Assembly: GCF_000709795.1 (NCBI RefSeq)
Contig: NZ_KL503807.1
Location: 19,427-83,426, forward strand
DNA: 64,000 nucleotides
DNA from: Bartonella bacilliformis Ver097
GTDB lineage: Bacteria; Pseudomonadota; Alphaproteobacteria; Rhizobiales; Rhizobiaceae
Reading direction: 5' to 3'
Shown here one piece after another: positions 35,336-44,075 of the stretch (position 1 is its first letter; every line of letters begins with the position of its first letter). The notes beneath the pieces are model-generated. The model ran no database searches. It was not told where the DNA came from and saw only the letters and a list, made by a program, of their open reading frames with translations. Made by a program: the position numbers and the translations under genes.

Positions 35336-36307
35336 ATGACTGAAACAACTGAACAACAAAAAAATCCTGAAACACAGGAAAATGAAGAAAAAAAACAAGA
35401 TGTATTAGCGCAACATATTTTGCGGGCTGCTGGTCTATCGAGTGATGATCTTATGTCATTCCAATATATTTTTCGGGATGCCGCAAGTCATCTTTGCTCG
35501 CAGATCAATCATTATACACCATTAGAATTCACCATCGACGTAGTATCTCTCGATACACTCAAAATTGACAAAATTATCCAAACTATCGGAACAGATACAC
35601 TATTGATTGATTTTAGCTCTGATCGTTGGGGAAACGACGTTATCTTCGTTCTTGATTCTGTTTTGGTTGAGTTGATCACAGAAACATTTTTCGGCGCGAC
35701 AGAACCAAAAATAATAAACCGTAATGGACGCCCTTTCAGCCCAACAGAACGTAGCATAAGCGAACATTTCGGCAAATTGCTTGCCAATGCCATAGATAGT
35801 GTCTTTGGTACGGGCGATAAATCACTGCTGATATTTACACAAACACGCAAAGCGCAAGAATTGAACACAGAAACATTTCATCAATCACAAATGTTTTCCT
35901 GCACGCTCTCCATCAAATGCAGAGAAGCCGAGGCACATTTAAATATTTTAATGCCACGCAGTTGTCATCGCCCTATTCACGAGGCCATTACACGCGCTCT
36001 TCGTGCCCCTGAAAAACGTATGGACCCTCTATGGACAAAACGCTTAAGAAAAGAAGTCAGCCAAGCACATGTGCAGATTGAAGCCTTTATGCAACAAGGC
36101 TCAATGACCTTAAATGAATTATTGAATCTTAAAGTGGGTCAAGTCCTGCCTCTTCCAATCAATGCTGTTAAACAGGTTAAATTGTGCAGTGGTGACAAGT
36201 CTCTTTACAAGTGCTCCCTTGGTAAAATTGGCAAAAATTTTTCTATCCGAGTCACGGATCCCATCGATGAAGAAAAGGAAATGATTAATGAGCTGGTTCA
36301 TGGTTAA
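35336..36307 (+). CDS. fliM: Flagellar C-ring switch protein FliM
   Basis: FliM is the C-ring component that binds CheY-P and sets rotation direction. It has 323 residues from the ATG at 35336, 2 bases after the motA stop; the frame also opens at a TTG overlapping that stop. Recognisable parts are LVELITETFFGATEPKI, NRNGRPFSPTERSISEHFGK and the C-terminal SpoA domain (LLNLKVGQVLPLPI). The usual N-terminal CheY-binding peptide is not evident and the N-terminus is acidic, as in other rhizobial FliM proteins. The 3' end overlaps the next gene. Confidence 0.88.
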   Translation: MTETTEQQKNPETQENEEKKQDVLAQHILRAAGLSSDDLMSFQYIFRDAASHLCSQINHYTPLEFTIDVVSLDTLKIDKIIQTIGTDTLLIDFSSDRWGNDVIFVLDSVLVELITETFFGATEPKIINRNGRPFSPTERSISEHFGKLLANAIDSVFGTGDKSLLIFTQTRKAQELNTETFHQSQMFSCTLSIKCREAEAHLNILMPRSCHRPIHEAITRALRAPEKRMDPLWTKRLRKEVSQAHVQIEAFMQQGSMTLNELLNLKVGQVLPLPINAVKQVKLCSGDKSLYKCSLGKIGKNFSIRVTDPIDEEKEMINELVHG

Positions 36308-36830
36308 TATTGCCAGTGCACTTTTAGCACTAATTTCACTAAGTGTTTTTGTTGTCATCGCACGAAAATTAGCGACAACCATTCAGATGGGACGTGAACT
36401 TGCTAAACAAGTCCACATTGGCACATCATGCCTTGATCGAGCAATCCTTGCTTTGCGTGAAGAACATCAAGATTTCCGTGATGAAAATCGCAAAATGGAT
36501 GCGCGTATTATTGAATCAACACGTATCCGACGTGAGATTGACCGTTCCATTGCGCATATGGAAGAGGTTCGCAACCAATTACAAAATGATTTTAATCTTC
36601 TTCGCAATCTACCAACCGTAAAAACACAGGAACATGCAGCCACACTGAAAACAACACAAACTTACTCAAAACGGTCTATTTTTCCTAAAAAATTTCCGGT
36701 TTTTGTGCAACGTAGTGCACAGAAAGCGCTTCTTCATAACACTATACAACCTACTGCTTCTAAAAATTTTCCAGTTTTTGTTCAGCACAAAACACAGAAA
36801 GCCTCTCTTCATAGCAAAACACAATTTTAA
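36288..36830 (+). CDS. Uncharacterised flagellar-operon membrane protein between fliM and fliN
   Basis: Protein of 180 residues overlapping the fliM 3' end by 20 bases. It has one N-terminal membrane helix (NIASALLALISLSVFVVIAR, about 7-26), then a charged helical region (EEHQDFRDENRKMDARIIES, EIDRSIAHMEEVRNQLQND) likely to form a coiled coil. The C-terminus contains a tandem duplication of a 25-residue unit with FPVFVQ at residues 136 and 161. The position suggests a C-ring-linked role, and a conserved gene occurs here in relatives. Function unknown. Confidence 0.65.
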   Translation: MSWFMVNIASALLALISLSVFVVIARKLATTIQMGRELAKQVHIGTSCLDRAILALREEHQDFRDENRKMDARIIESTRIRREIDRSIAHMEEVRNQLQNDFNLLRNLPTVKTQEHAATLKTTQTYSKRSIFPKKFPVFVQRSAQKALLHNTIQPTASKNFPVFVQHKTQKASLHSKTQF

Positions 36831-36944
36831 ATAAACACTCTCTGATAGCTTATTCCATGCCATCCCATGAACCGACTCTACAAGCCCATCCGATAAGCCC
36901 ATTCGACAAGCAAGATCAAATAAATAAAATAATATGGTGACAGA

Positions 36945-37442
36945 ATGACAAATGACGTAAATCCGCCCAGCGGTGTTAAAGGGATCAACCCAACAACAGC
37001 CTCCCGCCCAACATCATCGAGAATGGGGGAAGGTTCAACCGGAACACCAGGAGCTTTTGGTGCCGGCGTACAAAGACCAGGGACTGGAGCTTCTCAGGCA
37101 GCAACAGGCAGTTCTTCTGCTCTTGGTGCTACAGCGGGGAGAACTGCCGCTGGCAATTTTGGAAGCAGAAAAATACAAGAAAATACCAATGAAACCTCCA
37201 ATAATACAGAACTCGTTATGAGTATTCCTGTCGAGGTGCAAATTGTTCTTGGCTCAACCACTATGCCCGTTGCCAATTTGATGAATTTAGGGCGTGGCTC
37301 TGTCATCACGCTCAATAAACAAATTGGTGATCCTATTGATATTGTCGTCAATGGCCGCATTATCGCGCGTGGTGAGGTCATTGTTCTAGAAGATGATTCT
37401 TCCCGTTTTGGGGTTAGTCTTACCGAAGTCATTGATAAATAA
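36945..37442 (+). CDS. fliN: Flagellar C-ring protein FliN
   Basis: C-ring subunit, 165 residues. The first about 75 residues are Gly/Ala/Thr/Ser-rich and disordered. The C-terminal SpoA domain is clear: SIPVEVQIVLGSTTMPVANL, MNLGRGSVITLNKQIGDPID, IVVNGRIIARGEVIVLEDD, FGVSLTEVI. It lies upstream of fliG, as in Sinorhizobium. The gap to fliG is 29 bases. Confidence 0.95.
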   Translation: MTNDVNPPSGVKGINPTTASRPTSSRMGEGSTGTPGAFGAGVQRPGTGASQAATGSSSALGATAGRTAAGNFGSRKIQENTNETSNNTELVMSIPVEVQIVLGSTTMPVANLMNLGRGSVITLNKQIGDPIDIVVNGRIIARGEVIVLEDDSSRFGVSLTEVIDK

Positions 37443-37471
37443 TAAAATTCAAACAACGCGGAAGACAAATT

Positions 37472-38560
37472 ATGACACAGGCAGACAGAGAAAAAATAGC
37501 AGAAGAGATCGATGCCGCATCAAACGATATAGCTTCTGAAAGTGATGCTCAACCCTCTTCTACACTTATCGATACACTTTCCGGACAACAAAAAGTTGCT
37601 GCACTTCTTGTTGCTCTTGGGAAGCCTGCTGCCGCACGTCTTTTAAAACATTTTACACCAGATGATTTGCGCCATCTTAGTGGACAAGCTCATAGCTTGC
37701 CTAACATTTCTCTTGCTGATTTCGAAATTTTGGTTCGTCAATTTGAAGATGCCTTTGCAGAAGGCGCTTCTTTTTCTGAAGCTGGTTTACGCTTCGACAA
37801 TCTAGTACAAGAAACATTACCAGAAGATGAAGCCGCTTTAATTTTTGACCCTTCAAAAGCACCAAAACCACCCGTTGAAAGCCTTTGGAATATTATCACA
37901 AAAGCAAATATTGACGTGACGCAAATGAATCTTGTGCAAGAACATCCACAGGTGATCAGCTATATTATTTCGCGTCTTCCTTCTGAAACAGCTGCAAAAA
38001 TTTTGATGGCACAAAGCGCTACTGTACGCGCTGATCTCACTCGAAGACGATTGCATTTACGCAACGTAGCCCCAGAAATGGAAACGATCCTTGATCAAGC
38101 GCTGCGGCCTCTCTTTTTACAGGAGAACAGAGCAGGAGAACAAGCACATCACGGTCAGGTTGCCATTATTCTTAACGAACTTGATAAAACCGATGTTGAT
38201 GAAATGCTAGCGAGTCTTCAAGATTTGGAACCAGAAGATCTGAAAAAAATTAAAGAAAAACTCTTTGTGTTTGATGATATTCCACGGTTAACAGAACGTG
38301 CGCGGTTACTGCTTTTTGATGGCATTGCAGCAGATGCGATCATTACTGCATTACAAGGAGCTGATGATCTTATGAAGGAGCTTATCTTGGCTTCTCTTTC
38401 ACAAAGAACACGCCGCATGGTGGAAACAGAGCTTTCCTCAGAAAATCAATCGATTCAGCAAAGTGATATTCTCAATGCACGCCGTATAATTGCTCAAACG
38501 GCCATCAAATTATCAGAACAAGGAACGATTGATCTTTTAGGTCAAGAAGGAAAATCCTAA
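37472..38560 (+). CDS. fliG: Flagellar C-ring rotor protein FliG
   Basis: Rotor protein on which the stator exerts torque, 362 residues. N-domain: LSGQQKVAALLVALGKPAAA. Middle: EHPQVISYIISRLPSETAAK. C-domain: LQDLEPEDLKKIKEKLFVFD then DIPRLTERARLLLFDGI, with the charged helix residues of the torque site present. An N-terminal extension of about 35 acidic residues precedes the domain. A 42-codon open frame starts directly at its stop. Confidence 0.94.
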   Translation: MTQADREKIAEEIDAASNDIASESDAQPSSTLIDTLSGQQKVAALLVALGKPAAARLLKHFTPDDLRHLSGQAHSLPNISLADFEILVRQFEDAFAEGASFSEAGLRFDNLVQETLPEDEAALIFDPSKAPKPPVESLWNIITKANIDVTQMNLVQEHPQVISYIISRLPSETAAKILMAQSATVRADLTRRRLHLRNVAPEMETILDQALRPLFLQENRAGEQAHHGQVAIILNELDKTDVDEMLASLQDLEPEDLKKIKEKLFVFDDIPRLTERARLLLFDGIAADAIITALQGADDLMKELILASLSQRTRRMVETELSSENQSIQQSDILNARRIIAQTAIKLSEQGTIDLLGQEGKS

Positions 38561-38689
38561 ATGCTAAAAATAGACCTAACCTCAGACGATCAACCAATCA
38601 GCAAAGTGCTCTTCTTAGCTCATACCGAACGATGGATCAAACAGCCATCACAGTATCAAAATAAGGAATGGTCTATCTTTTACTTTTAG
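38561..38689 (+). CDS. Possible 42-residue small ORF between fliG and flhB
   Basis: An ATG follows the fliG stop codon without any gap and opens a frame of 42 codons ending in TAG at 38687-38689. The product (MLKIDLTSDDQPISK..., ending WSIFYF) has no recognisable family, membrane helix or signal peptide. Translational coupling with fliG is possible. It could equally be a chance frame in a 168-base gap or the remnant of a larger gene. Confidence 0.25.
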   Translation: MLKIDLTSDDQPISKVLFLAHTERWIKQPSQYQNKEWSIFYF

Positions 38690-38728
38690 GTCACAAAGGA
38701 ACATCCTCGAAAGACGGACTAAACCACC

Positions 38729-39799
38729 ATGTCAGATGAAAAACCAGACAAAGAAAGTCAAACAGAAGAACCTACAGAACATAAAATTCACAAGGCAGAA
38801 GAAAAAGGTAATCTGCCCTTTTCGCGTGAATTACCCATTCTTGCCTCTCTTATGAGCTTTAGCCTCATTACCATTTTTGTTGCTTTTCCTGCCATGTCAA
38901 AGTTGTCTCGTTTTTTAACTGAATGGCTTGAACGTCCGGAATCGTGGCACATTAATACCGCAGAAGACATCAAACATTTGATTTATTTAGTTGGTGGAAA
39001 TCTAGGCTTAGCTTTAGCCGCTCTTTTAATTATTATCCCTCTGATTTCTATTGCTGCCTCTGCTATACAAAATGCACCGCGTATTGTTACAGAACGCATC
39101 AGCCCAAAATGGTCACGCATTTCACCTGCTAATGGATTTGGACGGATCTTTGGGAAAGCAGGATTTGTTGAATTTTTAAAATCACTCGTTAAACTCATCG
39201 GTGTCAGCATTATTGTTTACATTATGTTCTTCAAAAATAACACGATTTTTATCAATGCGCTCTTAACGGATGCACCGGCTTTACCAGAATATATCCGCCA
39301 AAAACTGGTTGATTTATCCCTGTCTTTTATCGTTGCTGTTGCTATTATTGCAGGATTTGACCTAGCATGGTCACGCTTTTATTGGCGTCAACAATTGCGC
39401 ATGACGAAACAAGAAGTCAAGGATGAATATAAAAACCTTGAAGGTAATCCCATGGTCAAATCAAGAATGCGCTCACTTGCACGAGATCGCATTCGCCGAA
39501 AAATGATCGCTAATGTGCCTACAGCAACCTTAATTGTTACAAACCCAACGCATTTTTCTGTTGCTCTGCGCTATAAACCACCTCTTGATCATGCACCCGT
39601 TGTGATTGCGAAAGGACAAGATATTCTGGCACTCCATATACGCGAAATTGCTACCAAACACGATATCCCTATTATTGAAGATCAACCCTTAGCACGCGCA
39701 CTTTACAAACAAGTCGAAGTCGACCAAACAATCCCACCTGAATTTTATGAAGGTGTTGCTGCCCTAATTCGATTTATTAATAGTCAAAAAATTCATTAA
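38729..39799 (+). CDS. flhB: Flagellar export specificity protein FlhB
   Basis: Export-gate protein that switches substrate specificity, 356 residues with four membrane helices. N-terminal: ESQTEEPTEHKIHKAEEKGN. The autocleavage motif NPTH lies in ATLIVTNPTHFSVALRYKP, and FliK acts through it. The C-terminal segment with DIPIIEDQPLARALYKQVEV is typical. It lies downstream of fliG in the motA operon, the rhizobial position. Confidence 0.96.
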   Translation: MSDEKPDKESQTEEPTEHKIHKAEEKGNLPFSRELPILASLMSFSLITIFVAFPAMSKLSRFLTEWLERPESWHINTAEDIKHLIYLVGGNLGLALAALLIIIPLISIAASAIQNAPRIVTERISPKWSRISPANGFGRIFGKAGFVEFLKSLVKLIGVSIIVYIMFFKNNTIFINALLTDAPALPEYIRQKLVDLSLSFIVAVAIIAGFDLAWSRFYWRQQLRMTKQEVKDEYKNLEGNPMVKSRMRSLARDRIRRKMIANVPTATLIVTNPTHFSVALRYKPPLDHAPVVIAKGQDILALHIREIATKHDIPIIEDQPLARALYKQVEVDQTIPPEFYEGVAALIRFINSQKIH

Positions 39800-39906
39800 A
39801 AAAAATTTCTATTCATCTACTTTCTTTTTAAAAATTTAACTTTAGCTCTATAGAGTCGCCATGTTTATTTTAAAAACTTAACCTTAAACCGATATGTAGA
39901 GCAGCC

Positions 39907-40389
39907 ATGAGTCAGCATAAAATTTTAAATACCTCAACGATATCAGGAGGTCAAAAAACGAAAAAGGATTATATCACTGAAATTCGTGAAATGGTTTTGG
40001 CAAAACAGGTTGCACAATTTATTCCAGAATTACGGCTTATTGACGTGGGTGATTTCATTTCCTGTATTCATACAGAACGTTTTCATCATCTTTCTGAATT
40101 GATTGAAAGTGCTGCAGAATTGCGTTTTTACCCTCATACTATGCTCTTTGCCCAAAATGCCAGTTATGAATTAGATTGGGAGACCACCCCAAACATATTA
40201 CTGCATATGAAATTTTCAAATGACGGTGTACAAACCTTTTTTCAGCTCACCATGTCTGCAGAACAATTTGGCGTTGAAATAGATCATTGTATTTTTGATA
40301 ATCCTGCAGATGAAGAAACCAATACCAGCGCTTTTATGAATGCTCTGAATAATGCACGGATACAAAAACAAAGACCGCTAGCTCACTAA
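39907..40389 (+). CDS. Conserved-looking hypothetical protein downstream of flhB
   Basis: 160 residues with no recognised domain, signal peptide or membrane helix. It is acidic to neutral and of mixed alpha/beta character, with motifs such as VAQFIPELRLIDVGDFISCI and LTMSAEQFGVEIDHCIF. It is in the same direction as flhB, 107 bases downstream, and could be the last gene of the motA-flhB operon. Good codon use and an ATG within a plausible context suggest a real gene. Function unknown. Confidence 0.6.
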   Translation: MSQHKILNTSTISGGQKTKKDYITEIREMVLAKQVAQFIPELRLIDVGDFISCIHTERFHHLSELIESAAELRFYPHTMLFAQNASYELDWETTPNILLHMKFSNDGVQTFFQLTMSAEQFGVEIDHCIFDNPADEETNTSAFMNALNNARIQKQRPLAH

Positions 40390-40810
40390 GCGTGCGCCTC
40401 CTTCGTATCACTCTCATGCCCAGTATGTATTTAAAACAGTCCACACCCTAAAGAGTGCAAAAAAGCTCTTCTCTATGCAAGAATTCCTTTTATACACATA
40501 GATGATGCAGAATCTCACATAATGACGCAGACGCTCTTGCTCATAGGGGAAAAATTACTCTTGAGTAAACAGGTTATAGACGGAAAATATCCCTAAAAAT
40601 AAACGATAATAAATTGAAGAGACTGTTCAATAACAACGTCTCCTAAAAAACTAAGAAAAGCTCTGTGCGCTAAATACGGAAAAACCCTTACCCTCTTGCC
40701 AAGGCAGCATATAAGCGTGCAAATTCCCTCTTAAAAGCGATACCAAATGCCCTATACCTATAAAAAAGCACTCTTGAAAATTAAAACCGCTTCTTAACAA
40801 TATACCGACT
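40390..40810. other. Gap between the converging genes at 39907 and 40811
   Basis: About 420 bases with only weak open frames. A minus-strand frame at 40651-40875 overlaps the next gene in another phase and is not supported. No clear terminator was seen. Confidence 0.35.
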
Positions 40811-41281
40811 TCAACCTGAACGTCTTGTCGCGCCACGTATTTTCTCAACCGAGATATAATTAAACTGTTTAACAAGCAAATCTTTCAAAACAGGACTTGA
40901 AAAACGCTGATTCACTTGATCCATGATCTGTTGTTTGACCATATCAAATTTAACTCTTTCAATCATACGAACATTTGAATAACTGCCCCAAAAACTTTGA
41001 AAGATCGCATCATGAATCAAAACACCTACAGGAACCACTATGTTTTGTGCTGCTTTTTTGTCAACAACATAGGTGAGCTGTGCAATCAGATACCCCTGTA
41101 CAGCTCCATCAACTAAGATCGGAATATTCATTATTTCCGTATCGCTAGAGCCAATCTCTTCACTAATAGAAACTGGAGTTGTGGGAATGTTTGAATCTCT
41201 TTTATAGCTGTTAATGCCAAGCATCAAAGCCCCTAAAGAAACCAAGCAAACCCATAACCCCAGTGTGATCATCTTGATCAT
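40811..41281 (-). CDS. Single-pass membrane protein, FliL-like topology, unknown function
   Basis: 156 residues: one N-terminal membrane helix (MITLGLWVCLVSLGALMLGI) followed by a periplasmic-type domain with IPILVDGAVQGYLIAQLTYV and a C-terminal KFDMVKQQIMDQVNQRFSS helix. The topology recalls FliL, but sequence similarity is not clear and a separate FliL exists at 24571. Its start overlaps the stop of the flgN-like gene (ATGA), so the two are coupled and a flagellar role is likely by context. Confidence 0.6.
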   Translation of the reverse strand: MIKMITLGLWVCLVSLGALMLGINSYKRDSNIPTTPVSISEEIGSSDTEIMNIPILVDGAVQGYLIAQLTYVVDKKAAQNIVVPVGVLIHDAIFQSFWGSYSNVRMIERVKFDMVKQQIMDQVNQRFSSPVLKDLLVKQFNYISVEKIRGATRRSG

Positions 41282-41721
41282 TTATGACGCCCAGCATTAA
41301 CCAAAATTGGATCATAGGTTCCATCTGTATCTTCAGCACGCGCAGCCATCTGCACGATTTGCGAAAGCTCCCGAACAGCTTCTAAATGTGTTTGAAGCAA
41401 TTCACTATTACGATGTAATTTAACCTGTAAATCGGAAAGTACATTTGCAACCTCAGTTTCAACATTTGAGTCCATATACCGTGCAACATCTTTCATCGAT
41501 TGATTAAGATCACGTAATCCACGTGTTTTACGCAAATTAACTTCTTCATAATCTGGTGTCCCATGGCTTTCAAGCATCGTACTTTCATATTCAACGACTT
41601 CTACTAGCCCCTTAACAGCAGTCATAAATTTCGTAATCGCCCAATCACGACCAATCAGGTCATTATTCGGAATATTCGTTTGAGATACAGTATTCTCATC
41701 ATTATATTGTGCTACAGACAT
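41278..41721 (-). CDS. flgN: FlgN-like flagellar export chaperone
   Basis: Putative chaperone for the hook-filament junction proteins FlgK and FlgL. From the ATG at 41721 it has 147 residues, all-helical and charged, with LVEVVEYESTMLESHGTPDY, LRKTRGLRDLNQSMKDVARY and a C-terminal coiled helix (LQVKLHRNSELLQTHLEAVR). GGGG lies upstream. A longer frame from 41778 is less likely. It lies next to a flgJ-like gene, supporting a FlgN role, but sequence divergence of FlgN leaves doubt. Confidence 0.6.
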   Translation of the reverse strand: MSVAQYNDENTVSQTNIPNNDLIGRDWAITKFMTAVKGLVEVVEYESTMLESHGTPDYEEVNLRKTRGLRDLNQSMKDVARYMDSNVETEVANVLSDLQVKLHRNSELLQTHLEAVRELSQIVQMAARAEDTDGTYDPILVNAGRHK

Positions 41722-41832
41722 TATATTATTCCCCTTTTTTACTTTTCTTAGACAAGATTTATTATTATTCGTATTCAACTTTATTCCTAATAAGATAATG
41801 GATTATTTATATAATCATCACTACTTACAAAA

Positions 41833-42414
41833 TTAACGAGGTTGACGGACCCAATTCAGTTCATTTGCATGAACAATTACATCAGCAATCGTGCGATAGT
41901 CTTGCATCACAAGCGTTTGTTTAAGTTCTTTCTCGTGAGACAAATTTTCTTTCAACAAACCTTCTGTCTTCTTTTCTTGCTCAGAGGCAAACATCTGAGC
42001 AATGCCGACGCCACCAGACATTGCAAATTCTTTAGCCAATTGCTCAATCATCATAAATTTCCATATTTTTCCTGCTTGCCCTTTCCCAAAAACAGAAGGA
42101 AGATCCGTCGTAAACATATTTTCAATAAAAGATTGTAACATAAAAGCTTCAAAAGCCTTAAAAACTTCACTATTTTTGTCATTAATTGCTTTTGATTTTA
42201 TATGGACCTGGTGAACAACTTCTTTTGGTGGGACAAAATCAGAGCGCACTAAGTCAGAAAAATCTGCTTTCTCATTAACTGAAATTAAAACAGAATCTGG
42301 CGTGCGCATAGCATTTTGCGCAATACGCAATTTTTCAATCGACGCACGATATTCAAGCGGATCGGCTGCACGTGCAACGTCAAGAACAATATCTGAAGGT
42401 GGCTGAATAGCCAT
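41833..42414 (-). CDS. flgJ: Rod-binding protein FlgJ-like (no muramidase domain)
   Basis: 193 residues. The C-terminal half carries the rod-binding domain: KAFEAFMLQSFIENMFTTDL then AGKIWKFMMIEQLAKEFAMS and GGVGIAQMF, as in the N-domain of FlgJ and in Caulobacter CheL/FlgJ proteins. The muramidase domain of enteric FlgJ is absent, as is usual for alphaproteobacteria; the transglycosylase at 9089 may supply it. First gene of the flgJ-flgN-unknown run on the minus strand. Confidence 0.82.
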   Translation of the reverse strand: MAIQPPSDIVLDVARAADPLEYRASIEKLRIAQNAMRTPDSVLISVNEKADFSDLVRSDFVPPKEVVHQVHIKSKAINDKNSEVFKAFEAFMLQSFIENMFTTDLPSVFGKGQAGKIWKFMMIEQLAKEFAMSGGVGIAQMFASEQEKKTEGLLKENLSHEKELKQTLVMQDYRTIADVIVHANELNWVRQPR

Positions 42415-42873
42415 AGATCCCTCCTTAGCGTAACAATTGGCTCTTCTTTATGCTCATGATTGAACAACAATTGATGTCCTTTTCTTCTAAGAATTTCTAA
42501 AAATTTCGGAAATTCTTAAGAAAAGCGTAAATACTATTTTGGATATATAAAAAACTAAACTTACGTCAAACTGACCCTCGGCATGATTTGAATTCTTTTT
42601 TCCAACACTCTATCAAAATTTGGTCCATTGATATTTTTGCTGAGCATACCTTCTCCGAATATGCCTACTTTGAGTATACTGGCTCTGAATATACCTGCTA
42701 TAAATTGGCTTATACCAAAGTTCCACAATCGACAGTGCGCATCCTCTTATCACTCTCTTTGAGCAATTTCATCACTCTAATTAATTTGTGCAATATGTGT
42801 TTGTACGAAAGAAGATTTTGCAACATTATCGATTGCTTAACATGTCACCTCCTAAAGCCTAACAAGCATTATA
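42415..42873. other. Gap upstream of flgJ with short degenerate repeats
   Basis: About 460 AT-rich bases. A plus-strand frame at 42588-42893 is not supported; it runs antisense into the fliJ-like gene. The gap contains the 15-base repeats listed at 42642-42701. The promoter of the flgJ operon must lie here but was not defined. Confidence 0.4.
42642..42701. repeat. Four degenerate 15-base tandem units
   Basis: Units at 42642-42656, 42657-42671, 42672-42686 and 42687-42701 each start GA(A/G)(T/C)AT followed by a C/T-rich half, for example GAATATGCCTACTTT and GAATATACCTGCTAT. They are imperfect but regularly spaced. Confidence 0.5.
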
Positions 42874-43260
42874 TCACTTTGATATTCTTATGACTTTATC
42901 TGCAATGTGATCTTCCAGTATCATCTCAAAATCTTTACGATCTTCACGAGATTGAGCCTTTTTATATTTGTCTTCTAACCGTTGTAAACGACTAGAAGCT
43001 TCACGCACAACCTGTCTCTGCTGGACAATTCTCTCTTGAAGATATTTTTCCATTCTGGCAATATATTTTAAGCGCCGTGTCAAAAAATTGGCATCCCAAA
43101 AGTGATTCCCTGATTCTTTTTCCATCAAAGAAAAAAGCACATACATCTCTTCTTCACAAAAAGACGCTTGTGTGTTCAAGTTTTCCAATTCAACTTTATG
43201 ATACGCATCCATAAGGCCTTGTATCTTAAGAAGTTTGCCATAACGTTTGCTTTTTTGCAT
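42874..43260 (-). CDS. fliJ: FliJ-like flagellar export protein
   Basis: 128 residues, highly charged and helical throughout (YIARMEKYLQERIVQQRQVV, REASSRLQRLEDKYKKAQSR), a coiled-coil protein of the size of FliJ (about 140). FliJ couples the export ATPase FliI with the FlhA gate. It lies 3 bases downstream of fliR in the flhA-fliR run, whereas fliJ is usually near fliI. Sequence similarity to known FliJ is weak, so the call rests on length, coiled-coil pattern and context. Confidence 0.55.
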   Translation of the reverse strand: MQKSKRYGKLLKIQGLMDAYHKVELENLNTQASFCEEEMYVLFSLMEKESGNHFWDANFLTRRLKYIARMEKYLQERIVQQRQVVREASSRLQRLEDKYKKAQSREDRKDFEMILEDHIADKVIRISK

Positions 43261-43263
43261 GTT

Positions 43264-44061
43264 TTAAGGCCCTCTTCTCAGCCAGTCTTGTGACTCTAAA
43301 CTGAAAAAATTCAAAATCTCCGGCATAATAAAGTAAAGCAAGAATAATCCCCCTGCAATCACAAAAGGCAGTGAAATAAAATACACAGGAATGTTGGGGG
43401 TTAATTTGTTGACCAATCCAACAGCAATATTGACCAAAACCGCATAAACAATAAAAGGCGCAGCAATACGCAATGTAGTTAGAAAAGCCTTCGACAAAGC
43501 ATCACGATAATCTATCAATGCAGCCTCTGGATTAGGAATAAAAACTGGCGACACCACATCATAAGAAGCTAAGAGACCGCGGATCGCAAACATATGCAAA
43601 TCGCTTGCAAAAAAAAGCATAACACCAACCAAAACTAGCAGATGTGCTACTTGAGTTTCTGGTGTTGAGTCAATCACATTATGGCCTGGTTGACCAGAAT
43701 ATCCCATCGACATGGCAATAATCGTCGCCATAAATTGCAAAGCCCAAAGATAAACATGAGCAATAACCCCAAAAGTAACCCCAATCAGCATTTCAGAACA
43801 TAAAGCACGCACAAATAAGGTAAAATCAGGTTTTTCACCAAAATCCTTAAAAAAATCGGCCACCATAGGCAACATTATCAATGAAAAAGAAATCGCGATA
43901 AATAAACGTAACTGGATAGGAATACGAATACTTGAAATACCTGGCATCAACATCAAACAAGCCCCCACCCGCGCAAAAACAAGCATGGCAAGAAGAACCA
44001 ACTGGTTCAAAGGCACAGAAGCCAATGGCGATATAAGTGAGGATAAGGATGTCAACGGCAT
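43264..44061 (-). CDS. fliR: Flagellar export gate protein FliR
   Basis: Export-gate membrane protein, 265 residues with about six hydrophobic helices. Family features are LVLLAMLVFARVGACLMLMP, GVTFGVIAHVYLWALQFMAT and GYSGQPGHNVIDSTPETQV. The ATG at 44061 is preferred; the frame also starts with TTG one codon earlier. GAAGG lies just upstream. It follows flhA by 14 bases, the usual pairing. Confidence 0.94.
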   Translation of the reverse strand: MPLTSLSSLISPLASVPLNQLVLLAMLVFARVGACLMLMPGISSIRIPIQLRLFIAISFSLIMLPMVADFFKDFGEKPDFTLFVRALCSEMLIGVTFGVIAHVYLWALQFMATIIAMSMGYSGQPGHNVIDSTPETQVAHLLVLVGVMLFFASDLHMFAIRGLLASYDVVSPVFIPNPEAALIDYRDALSKAFLTTLRIAAPFIVYAVLVNIAVGLVNKLTPNIPVYFISLPFVIAGGLFLLYFIMPEILNFFSLESQDWLRRGP

Positions 44062-44075
44062 CAACCCTTCTTCTT

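Noticed and set aside
42588..42893. 101-residue plus-strand frame upstream of flgJ
   Set aside because: Tyr/Ser/Cys-rich, runs antisense into the fliJ-like gene and is partly built from short DNA repeats.
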